Notes under the pieces: generated by a model
What the model saw: only the letters and a program-made list of their open reading frames with translations
Database searches by the model: none
Told to the model about the DNA's origin: nothing
NCBI GenBank assembly: GCA_016716405.1
Contig: JADJWK010000004.1
Location: 620,001 to 684,000, forward strand
Origin: Candidatus Melainabacteria bacterium
GTDB taxonomy: Bacteria; Cyanobacteriota; Vampirovibrionia; Obscuribacterales; Obscuribacteraceae
Direction of reading: 5' to 3'
DNA length: 64,000 nt
Part shown: positions 18,191-25,298 of the stretch, one piece after another
How positions within the stretch are numbered: position 1 is the first letter of the stretch
Layout of the letters: every line of letters starts with the position of its first letter
Made by a program: the position numbers and the translations under genes

Positions 18191-18709
18191 CTACTGGTTC
18201 GAGAGTACCAGGTATGTGCCGGCTGCGGTACCGCCCAGGGGATTGCCGTCTTTGTTGGCGCCCCGGATCGCATAGCTGGTGCCGCCCACATTGCTGTACT
18301 CGATCTGTCCCTTGGTTCCCACTGCTCCGCCTGCGGTAGTACGGGCAGCCTGCACATCCGCGACACTGCCCGCCTTGGGACCTTCCGGAGCGCCGGTGAA
18401 GGGATTGACCGGATAGTTGCCGCCGGTGGGCGAGGTCTGGCTGCTATTGCCGCCAGGGAAATAGGACTTATAGGAGGCGTCGGAGGCGCTTGCCGGATAG
18501 GTGCCGGCGGCATCCGTGGCGTAAGCCTCGGCAGCAATCTGAGCAGTGCGCATATTGGCTTTCACCGATGCTTCCCGGGCCTTGTCCTGGGCGCCGATGA
18601 AGTTCGGGAGCGCGATTGCTGCCAGAATGCCGATGATAATCACTACTACTAAGAGCTCGATCAGGGTGAAACCCGCCTGCGAGCGAATTTTTCTCTTGTG
18701 CAATGCCAT
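18191..18709 (-). CDS. Type IV pilin-like/type II pseudopilin protein
   Basis: The ATG at 18709 is chosen because GAGGAA lies six bases upstream; it gives MALHKRKIRSQAGFTLIEL. The leader ends in Gly before FTLIE, the PilD/GspO prepilin peptidase site with the conserved Glu5, followed by a hydrophobic helix (LLVVVIIIGILAAIALPNF). The C-terminal domain of about 120 residues is Gly/Ala/Ser/Thr-rich, as in GspG-like major pseudopilins. The mature protein would be built into a pilus or pseudopilus. No other pilus genes are in the window. An in-frame ATG at 18733 is an alternative start. Confidence 0.88.
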   Translation of the reverse strand: MALHKRKIRSQAGFTLIELLVVVIIIGILAAIALPNFIGAQDKAREASVKANMRTAQIAAEAYATDAAGTYPASASDASYKSYFPGGNSSQTSPTGGNYPVNPFTGAPEGPKAGSVADVQAARTTAGGAVGTKGQIEYSNVGGTSYAIRGANKDGNPLGGTAAGTYLVLSNQ

Positions 18710-18922
18710 AACCAGTTCCTCACGATCCGGCAAACGCGCTGCCGGTAAGTAAAAACAACAAGCGACCTTTCAGGGTAACCAAGTATTGCCCATAAGATTT
18801 CAGAAAATAACAAGAGACCAAAGGAAAAAGCCGCCAAGGGCAGGTGCTTGACGACTTTACATTAATTTACAATCTCGGATTTGCTTCCAATAAATACGAG
18901 AAGGTCGGATTTTATCGATGCC

Positions 18923-19294
18923 CTAGACTGCCGAGAGCTCTTTGCCGTGCTTGTGACGATCGTGGGCTACGACTCGGCGGGGCCGGCGCAGATGGTCCAT
19001 GAAGCGATGATGAGCCAGAGTATCGATTTGCGCTTGAGGAGTCTTGTCCGGGACAGAGAGGACGAACTCGTCATTGTTGCTGAGCTTGGGCTGTTTGTTA
19101 TAACGACCGACCAGATAAAGGTAACCACCCCTGGTTGCATATACGTAATGGATCATCGATGCCTGCCTTTGATAGATATATGTGCCGCCGGGTTTCCAGA
19201 TCGAACGAGCCTGATCGAACGAGTTAGATTGACGACGCCCCTACTGTACACCAGCTAATGGTAGGAGCAATACCCATGTTTCAAAGAGAAACAT
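18923..19294 (-). pseudogene. Possible small exported protein gene interrupted by an in-frame amber codon
   Basis: From ATG 19294 the frame reads MFLFETWVLLLPLAGVQ, resembling a short signal peptide, then TAG (19241-19243), then stays open for over 100 codons: ARSIWKPGGTYIYQRQASM and YATRGGYLYLVGRYN, ending at 18923. The later part looks protein-like, with aromatic beta-prone stretches. Starting only at the internal ATG 19156 gives 77 residues. I see no good ribosome site at 19294. It may be a nonsense-mutated gene, a short gene with a later start, or chance. The family is not recognised. The surrounding 18710-19463 stretch holds nothing else coding that I trust. Confidence 0.35.
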
Positions 19295-19304
19295 AATATT
19301 GTCT

Positions 19305-19316
19305 GAACAATTGTTC
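19305..19316. promoter_or_regulatory. Perfect palindrome resembling a Gram-positive-type LexA box
   Basis: GAACAATTGTTC is a perfect 12-base palindrome with the GAAC-N4-GTTC pattern of LexA operators in Gram-positive bacteria. It lies 10 bases upstream of the ATG at 19294 of the possible small gene on the minus strand. A chance palindrome cannot be excluded. Confidence 0.3.
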
Positions 19317-19428
19317 TTAGCGATCTTTGTGAACACCGGTTAAGATTCACTGCTCATGCGGGATCTCGTTGTTTACACGAATAAGGAAAATCAAGTAGAG
19401 GAGCGAAAATAAAATCTTTCGCCCTCGC

Positions 19429-19451
19429 ATTATAGGCGCAATATATGCGCC
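19429..19451 (-). promoter_or_regulatory. TATAAT box next to a hairpin-forming inverted repeat
   Basis: On the minus strand a consensus TATAAT (19429-19434) directly follows a perfect GGCGCA-N5-TGCGCC inverted repeat (19435-19451). The repeat fills exactly the 17-base spacer to a weak -35 hexamer. It could be a repressible promoter for the small gene downstream or the 3' hairpin of the LCP gene. A second stem, GCGAAA/TTTCGC, lies at about 19403-19422. Confidence 0.3.
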
Positions 19452-19463
19452 ACTGCCCTTTTC

Positions 19464-20678
19464 CTATTTCTCCCCGGCGATCAGGTCCGCCAGATCGTCT
19501 CCCATCACCACCGTTACATAGCTGTCGATGTCGCCCACCGAGGCGTTTACCACCGATCCGACACCGGCGAGATCCGATCTGACCAGGGCTGCATCCTCCG
19601 GATTGCCTCGCTGAGCGATGATCTCGGTGCTGGATGAGGCTCTCTTGCCTCTCTCCTTCGAGCCCTTCAGGCGAAGGTTGCGATAGCCCCGGTCGCGAAG
19701 ATGCTTCATGACCTTGCGAGCCAGCTGCCGGTCAGAGCTCTCGTTGACCAGAGAGATCACCAGGCGGCGGCGCTCGGACTCGACAAAAGAAGAGCCGAGC
19801 ATCTTGGCCACTATCTTTCGCGTATCGCTTCGATCGACTTCCCAGTCGCCGGTCCCGGAAAAGCGCCCGGGCAGCATGACCAGGGTCTGATTCTCTTTCG
19901 GCACAGCCTTCACAAAAGAGACCAAGCTGGCGAGCTTGCCGGGGTCGAGATCAGAAAGCATGAATCGATCGGCGATCTCGAGAAGTTGTGGAATATGAGT
20001 CCAGGAAGCCGGTTGCATGGCTTTGTCCAGAACCGCGCGGATGAAGATCTCCTGGCGCTGCACCCTGCCTATATCCCCGAGACTGTCATGGCGGAAGCGA
20101 ACGAATCCCATGGCCCCTCTGCCATCGAGGAGCTGCGAGCCCGGCTGGAGATCGATATCGAGAGCGGCGGATCGATCTCGATAGCGCATTTTCTTGGGGA
20201 CATCGACAGTGATACCACCCAGCTCATCGACCAGGTCCACAAGACCCCGGAGATTGAGGACTACATAATGGTTCACCGGCAGCCCCACGAGATCGCTTAC
20301 AGTCCTGCAGGCCAGCTCCGGGCCTCCCAGAGCGTTGGCGGCGTTGATCTTTTGTATGCCGTGTCCCGGTATGCGAGCCTGGGTATCCCGGGGGATGGAG
20401 AGCACCGAAAGAGAGTTGCGATAAGGATCCAAGAGAGCGAGCATGATCGTGTCGGAGCGCCCGGTGAAGGCTTCCAGATCCTTGGTCTTACGCCTGCCGT
20501 GTCCGTTATAGACGACATCGGTCCCCAGCATGAGCACTGTCACAGGCTCGGTGAGACCGCCCCAGCGCAGGGCCGGGGGGAGCAATGCCGGGCGCAGGAA
20601 GAGGGTCGCTACATAGCCGACAATGATGCCGGTGAGCGCGCACACCACAAAGAGAATTCCCCAGTTGCTTGCTTTCAA
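19464..20678 (-). CDS. LytR-CpsA-Psr (LCP) family glycopolymer ligase
   Basis: This 404-residue protein has an N-terminal membrane anchor (about residues 8-30). The LCP core shows VLMLGTD, SDTIMLALLDPYRNSLSVLS, IPRDTQARIPG with the conserved Arg/Asp pair, KINAANALGGPELA, LDGRGAMGFVRFRHD and DIGRVQRQE. About 100 C-terminal residues form a LytR_C-like domain (VSLVNESSDRQLARKVMKHL). LCP proteins transfer polyprenyl-linked glycans to peptidoglycan or proteins on the outer face of the membrane. It is divergent from a family 9 glycosyltransferase, so a shared role in surface glycans is plausible. Confidence 0.88.
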   Translation of the reverse strand: MKASNWGILFVVCALTGIIVGYVATLFLRPALLPPALRWGGLTEPVTVLMLGTDVVYNGHGRRKTKDLEAFTGRSDTIMLALLDPYRNSLSVLSIPRDTQARIPGHGIQKINAANALGGPELACRTVSDLVGLPVNHYVVLNLRGLVDLVDELGGITVDVPKKMRYRDRSAALDIDLQPGSQLLDGRGAMGFVRFRHDSLGDIGRVQRQEIFIRAVLDKAMQPASWTHIPQLLEIADRFMLSDLDPGKLASLVSFVKAVPKENQTLVMLPGRFSGTGDWEVDRSDTRKIVAKMLGSSFVESERRRLVISLVNESSDRQLARKVMKHLRDRGYRNLRLKGSKERGKRASSSTEIIAQRGNPEDAALVRSDLAGVGSVVNASVGDIDSYVTVVMGDDLADLIAGEK

Positions 20679-20719
20679 GTCAATTGATTCCGGTCCGGTC
20701 CTGGCATATTATACGTTTC

Positions 20720-21889
20720 GTGATTGAAGACCTGACAAGAAATTCACAAAGACGGCTCCCCCGGGAGGGCAGGCTTCTTGCCATCAATTTCGGCGGCATA
20801 GGCGACGAGATCCTCTTCCTGCCCACCCTGGACACAATCAGAAATGCCTTGCCCGGCTGGTCTATCACTCTCATGGTCGAGCCCCGCTCGGCATCGGTGG
20901 CCCAGGTGACCGACCTGATCGACGAGGTCATCGCTTTCGATATCAAAAAGCGTCCTCTTTTTCCCGGCGATCTCAGAGAAGTCCTCTCACTGATAAGAAG
21001 CGGCGGTTTCGACGCCGTAGTCTCTTCCGGCAGCTCGCCACTGGTGAGCATGCTCCTTTTCCTTTCTGGAGTGCCGGTGAGAGTAGGCTACCGGACGGGC
21101 GCCCTTTCCACGATACTGCTCACCGATCCGGCCCCCCTCGATCGCGAGCAATACGCCGGTCGTATGTATCACAGCCTGGCCCGGCAACTGGTGAAAAGCT
21201 TCGGACTTCCCTGCCAGACCGCAACCATTCCCCGGGCCACTCTCAATCAAGGCTCCCTCGCTTCCATGCAAGATCTCCTCGCCGGCCTCGGTATCGGATC
21301 AGCCGGCGAAAGCAAATCCGAAAGCAAATCCAAAACAAGTTCCGGGAACTCCCGAATCATCCTCTTTCACCCGGGCACCAGCCGCCTGGCGGTGGAGAAA
21401 GGTATCATCAAGACCTGGCCAGCTTCGTCTTGGGTAGAGCTTGCCGCCATGCTCGAAAGTCTCGCCCGTGAATCTGGAGAAAAGATCACGATTGTTCTGG
21501 CCGGCGGTCCGGACGACGCCGAAGCCATCGAGAGGATCACCCGAGAGTCAGGCGACGTATCAGGCAGCCGGTCGAATCACCAGATCGTCTCCGCCTATGG
21601 TGGCACCAAAAGTCTCGCGGATCTTGCCGCTCTTATTCATCTCAGCGATCTCATGGTCTGTGTCGACTCGGCGCCCATGCACCTGGCAGTCGCCCTGGGC
21701 AAACCCCTGGTGGCCCTTTTCGGCCCCACCAATCCATATCTGCTTCTCCCTGATGATCCCCGATTCAAATTCATCTGGGACAACAAGAACGCCCGGCGAG
21801 ATATGTTCGACGGGCTCGGCGTCGATATCGCCCCCTCCACCGTTCTCAATACCATCAAAGCCCTTCTTGCCCAGCCGGCTCTTCTTTAA
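20720..21889 (+). CDS. Family 9 glycosyltransferase (heptosyltransferase-like)
   Basis: The GTG at 20720 is preferred; an open TTG at 20669 would overlap the divergent LCP gene start. The 389-residue protein has the GT-B fold of ADP-heptose:LPS transferases: N-terminal AINFGGIGDEILFLPTLD, GGFDAVVSSGSSPLVSMLLF, and the nucleotide-binding region ILFHPGTSRLAVEKGIIKTW, then DLMVCVDSAPMHLAVALGKP, then ALFGPTNPY. It should add a sugar to a lipid- or protein-linked glycan on the cytoplasmic face. The exact donor is unknown. Residues 205-225 form a Ser/Lys-rich linker. Confidence 0.8.
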   Translation: MIEDLTRNSQRRLPREGRLLAINFGGIGDEILFLPTLDTIRNALPGWSITLMVEPRSASVAQVTDLIDEVIAFDIKKRPLFPGDLREVLSLIRSGGFDAVVSSGSSPLVSMLLFLSGVPVRVGYRTGALSTILLTDPAPLDREQYAGRMYHSLARQLVKSFGLPCQTATIPRATLNQGSLASMQDLLAGLGIGSAGESKSESKSKTSSGNSRIILFHPGTSRLAVEKGIIKTWPASSWVELAAMLESLARESGEKITIVLAGGPDDAEAIERITRESGDVSGSRSNHQIVSAYGGTKSLADLAALIHLSDLMVCVDSAPMHLAVALGKPLVALFGPTNPYLLLPDDPRFKFIWDNKNARRDMFDGLGVDIAPSTVLNTIKALLAQPALL

Positions 21890-21890
21890 G

Positions 21891-21946
21891 TCAGGACTTC
21901 TTGCTCAGGACTTCTTGCTCAGGTCTTTTTGCTCAGGTATTTTTGC
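21891..21946. repeat. Four tandem copies of a 14-base unit
   Basis: Units are TCAGGACTTCTTGC (21891-21904 and 21905-21918, identical), TCAGGTCTTTTTGC (21919-21932) and TCAGGTATTTTTGC (21933-21946). The last unit contains the stop codon and final codons of the HD-GYP gene on the minus strand; each unit therefore repeats a TGA. The array fills the gap between two convergent genes. Confidence 0.85.
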
Positions 21947-23075
21947 TCGATACCTGGGCGCGCCGCTTGAGCTCGGCTTTGTAATTGGCGCCTTTCTGAC
22001 CGGGATCGATAGATTCGACCCCGAGCCCCAGGAAATTGTCGTTGAACTCCTCTTTGATCATCAGCTCGAGATTGGCGCCCTGATCGCCAAGAATCGAGAG
22101 AAGCGCCTCCACCACTGAGGGATCGAACTGCTTGCCGCTCATTCTCTTGAGCTCGTCCACAGCCCGGTCGTGACCGATGGCCTCACGATAGGGCCGGTCG
22201 GTGGTCATGGCGTCATAAGCGTCCGAGACCAGGATGATCCTGGCACCGATGGGAATCTCCTCGCCGGCTATTCCGTCAGGATAACCCGTGCCATCGAAAT
22301 ACTCGTGATGATGCTTGACGTATTTGCGGGCGCGCTTGAAGCCCTGGAGCTCGCCGATTATCTGGGCGCTCTTCAGGGGATGCCTGGCCATAATCTCTTT
22401 CTCTTCCGGAGTGAGCTTGTCAGGCTTCCAGAGAATGGACTCCGGAACACCGATTTTGCCGATATCATGGAGGATGCCACCGAGTTCGATATCTCGCAGA
22501 TGATCGGCATCGAGACCGAGAGTCTTGCCGATCAGGACAGCGATCCGGCTCACCCTGAGACTGTGTCCGGCTGTGTAGTCGCATTTTGCGTCCAGGGCGT
22601 CGGCCAGAGCCCGGATCGTCCCCATGGATAGCTGCTCGAGCTCGTTCATGGCCCGCTTGAGCTCGATGACGAGCCAGTCGTTATGCTGCTTGAGGTCATA
22701 GGACTCCAGGGCCCGCTTCACCGTCAGCTTGAGCTCGGTGGAGTCCCAGGGCTTGGGAACGTACTTGTATACATGACCTTCGTTGATGGCTCCGATAAGA
22801 GCCTCGGCGTCGGTATAGCCGGTCAGTAGAATCTTGATGGCATCAGGGCGAACATCGAGGGATTGCTCCAGGAGCTGAACCCCGGTCATGCCAGGCATTC
22901 GCTGGTCGGTAATGATCAAGCTGACCTCGTTTGCGGCGAGAAGCTCGAGCCCATGAGCAGCATTGTCCGCTTCCAGGACCTCGTAGTCTCGTCCCAGGAC
23001 TCGTTTGAGAAGCCGGAGGTTGGCTACCTCGTCATCGACGACGAGAATGAGATGAGGCTTCGAGCGGGGATACAC
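21933..23075 (-). CDS. Response regulator with HD-GYP c-di-GMP phosphodiesterase domain (RpfG-like)
   Basis: The 380-residue protein has an N-terminal receiver domain (LILVVDDE, then LIITDQRMPGMTG with the phospho-acceptor Asp, and LLTGY), a coiled linker at about residues 125-150, and an HD-GYP domain with HDIGKIGVPESILWKPDKLT and HHEYFDGTGYPDG. The motif is complete, so cyclic di-GMP hydrolysis is expected. It begins 4 bases after the histidine kinase ends, so the pair forms a two-component system. The C-terminus is unusually basic and ends in the tandem repeat. Confidence 0.93.
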   Translation of the reverse strand: MYPRSKPHLILVVDDEVANLRLLKRVLGRDYEVLEADNAAHGLELLAANEVSLIITDQRMPGMTGVQLLEQSLDVRPDAIKILLTGYTDAEALIGAINEGHVYKYVPKPWDSTELKLTVKRALESYDLKQHNDWLVIELKRAMNELEQLSMGTIRALADALDAKCDYTAGHSLRVSRIAVLIGKTLGLDADHLRDIELGGILHDIGKIGVPESILWKPDKLTPEEKEIMARHPLKSAQIIGELQGFKRARKYVKHHHEYFDGTGYPDGIAGEEIPIGARIILVSDAYDAMTTDRPYREAIGHDRAVDELKRMSGKQFDPSVVEALLSILGDQGANLELMIKEEFNDNFLGLGVESIDPGQKGANYKAELKRRAQVSSKNT

Positions 23076-23079
23076 TGTC

Positions 23080-25164
23080 TTAATTTCCTTTTAGCGGAAT
23101 GGTCACCGAGAACTTCGTGCCCTCGCCAGGCTGGCTCGAGACGCTTATCTGGCCGCCGTGCCGCTCGATGATGGAGTGGCAGATTGACAGGCCGAGCCCC
23201 GTTCCCTGACCAACAGGCTTGGTGGTGAAGAACGGATCGAAGATTTTACTCTGAATCTCGGGTTTGATGCCAGGCCCATTATCCCGAATCGTCACCGTCA
23301 CCCGGTCATCCTTACATTCGGTCTTGATTCCCACCCTTCCCTCGGGCATCTCTTCCACAGCCTGACCGGCGTTGGAGAGGAGATTCATCCAGACCTGATT
23401 GAGCTGGCCGGGATAGCAGAGCACCGCCGGCAGGTCGCCAAGCTCCCGCTCCACTGGAATCTTGTCCCTCCCGAAGTACTGGGAGAGGATCTTGAGGGTG
23501 GACTCGATTCCCTCGTTGATCGAGGCCTCTTTGAGCTCGGCCTCATCGAGACGGCTGAAGCTCTTCAAATTTCGAACGATATGCCGGATTCGGTCCGAGC
23601 CTTCATTGAGATCGGCAATGATATTGTCCAGGTCGGTGACAAGAAATTGATACTTCACCTTCTCCTTGAGGTCGTCGAAAGCAGCACGCTGGGATTCGGG
23701 AAGCTCTTCCATGGAATCGATGAGCCGTTTCATGTCGTTGACATACTCGCTCAGGTAAGGCAGGTTGCCGTGAACGAAATTGATTGGATTGTTCAGCTCG
23801 TGAGCAATCCCCGCTACGAGCCTTCCCAGAGAAGCCATCTTCTCCTGATGAATCAGCTGGGACTGCATGGCCCTCAGCTCGGAGTTCTTGGCGTCCAGAT
23901 TGAGGTTCTTCTTCTGGAGGTCCTCATTCTTTCTAGAAAGCTCCTCGATGAGAGTCTCCTGCTCCACAGCCACCGCCACCTGGCCAGCCACCGACTTGAT
24001 CAGCTCGAGCTCGGTCTCTGACCAGTGCCGGCGAGGATCCATTTCAGCAATTATAATCACGCCTTTTGAATCCCCGGCGTAGATCATGGGCTGCACCACC
24101 AGGGATCCGTAACCAGCCTTATCGAGAGATCCTTTTACTGGCTCGAAAAAACTATCCTCCGCCGGGCTCGAGTAAACGAAAGTCTCTAGCACGGTGCCAT
24201 CAGGCAGCTCCTCATAATGAGCTTTCTTCTGAAGCAGATAACCACATATAGTATCATCAAGATTGACCAGGTCGGCCAGCTTGGCCCGCTTGCTTCCGGC
24301 ATCGACATTGGCTTCTCTGACGACGATATCAGTGCCCCCTTCCGACAGCCTGCAAATAATGGCACAACGAAAAACACCCACTCCCTGAGCAAGCTCCTCC
24401 ACTGCGGTAGCCAGCATCTCATCGAATTCCAGGGTGCTTCTCAGCGCCGAATTGATGGAATTGATCAAATGCTCTCGCTGGCTCCGGGCTTGCATCTCCG
24501 CCACCATCACATTATTCTGCTCGAGCTGCTCTCTGAGACGGTTGGCACCCTGCAAAGCGACATCGGACATGTAGCCGCAAAACCTGGCCCAGATGAAAGA
24601 GACGCTCACAAGAAGAAGCGAGCGCCCCAGAATTCGCCCCCATAGCTTGCTCACATATACGGACTCCATGAGATTGTCGCCACTCTGAAAGAGATAAGCC
24701 AGAGAGCCGGCATTCTCCACCAGTAAGAGCCCCACATAGCTGACCGAGACCCCCAGAGCAGTGAGATAAGTTCCTTTCTTACCGAACGTATAGCTGGATA
24801 GCAGAATCGGCAGCAAATAAAGGACATATAGATCGGACTCCAGACCAGTAGTGAAGCCGACCAGAAGGGTCAGACAAACGATGTCCAGACAGGTGAGAAC
24901 CGCATTAGCCATATTGAGGTGTTTGCGTTTGTCTACTTTCAGAATACGGATCAGGACCAGAGCCAGGGCTCCATAGAAAATGACCAGCCCGATCACCAGC
25001 CCGGTCCAGAAAGTGTCGAAAGCATAAGAGCCGATCAGAGCCAGACAGGCATATATGACAAGGCCGGCTCCGGCAATGGCGAAACGAAGGTAGATAAGCT
25101 GCTCGGTCTTGGCAAGAAGCTCCTGGGACGTCTGTATCTTGGCAGGCTTGAGGGCGACTTCCAT
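23080..25164 (-). CDS. Membrane sensor histidine kinase with GAF domain
   Basis: This 694-residue protein has five to six membrane spans (about residues 28-205), a coiled coil, a GAF domain (about 230-400), another coiled coil and the kinase core. The H-box is LGRLVAGIAHELNNPINFVH; the N-box MNLLSNAGQAVEE, G1 IRDNGPGIK, F-box FDPFFTTKPVGQGTGLGLSI and G2 motifs are all intact. It should autophosphorylate on His and signal to the HD-GYP regulator encoded directly downstream. The stimulus is not known. A 30-base palindrome sits 67-96 bases upstream of its start. Confidence 0.92.
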   Translation of the reverse strand: MEVALKPAKIQTSQELLAKTEQLIYLRFAIAGAGLVIYACLALIGSYAFDTFWTGLVIGLVIFYGALALVLIRILKVDKRKHLNMANAVLTCLDIVCLTLLVGFTTGLESDLYVLYLLPILLSSYTFGKKGTYLTALGVSVSYVGLLLVENAGSLAYLFQSGDNLMESVYVSKLWGRILGRSLLLVSVSFIWARFCGYMSDVALQGANRLREQLEQNNVMVAEMQARSQREHLINSINSALRSTLEFDEMLATAVEELAQGVGVFRCAIICRLSEGGTDIVVREANVDAGSKRAKLADLVNLDDTICGYLLQKKAHYEELPDGTVLETFVYSSPAEDSFFEPVKGSLDKAGYGSLVVQPMIYAGDSKGVIIIAEMDPRRHWSETELELIKSVAGQVAVAVEQETLIEELSRKNEDLQKKNLNLDAKNSELRAMQSQLIHQEKMASLGRLVAGIAHELNNPINFVHGNLPYLSEYVNDMKRLIDSMEELPESQRAAFDDLKEKVKYQFLVTDLDNIIADLNEGSDRIRHIVRNLKSFSRLDEAELKEASINEGIESTLKILSQYFGRDKIPVERELGDLPAVLCYPGQLNQVWMNLLSNAGQAVEEMPEGRVGIKTECKDDRVTVTIRDNGPGIKPEIQSKIFDPFFTTKPVGQGTGLGLSICHSIIERHGGQISVSSQPGEGTKFSVTIPLKGN

Positions 25165-25230
25165 ATAACCGGCTCGAGGTCGTTCGCCAGTAATGGTACT
25201 AGGTTTTTGAGATCGATCATGCTCTCTATC

Positions 25231-25260
25231 AGAAACTCAACCGATATCGGTTGAGTTTCT
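25231..25260. promoter_or_regulatory. Perfect 30-base palindrome upstream of the histidine kinase operon
   Basis: The half-site AGAAACTCAACCGAT is followed by its exact reverse complement. It lies 67-96 bases before the histidine kinase ATG and 39 bases before the TPR gene stop. No T-run follows on either strand, so it is not a standard terminator. Its central 20 bases recur at 59954-59973 in the same setting, which suggests an operator. Confidence 0.6.
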
Positions 25261-25273
25261 GGAGGCTTGACAC

Positions 25274-25290
25274 GCCGGAGTTTCTCCGGC
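25274..25290. repeat. Hairpin-forming inverted repeat
   Basis: GCCGGAG-TTT-CTCCGGC is a perfect 7-base stem with a 3-base loop, 8 bases from the TPR gene stop codon. It may end or stabilise the upstream minus-strand transcript, but it has no T-run. Confidence 0.5.
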
Positions 25291-25298
25291 AATTCATT

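Noticed and set aside
18881..19258. 125-residue plus-strand open frame
   Set aside because: The opposite strand reads more like a protein; no ribosome site precedes this one.
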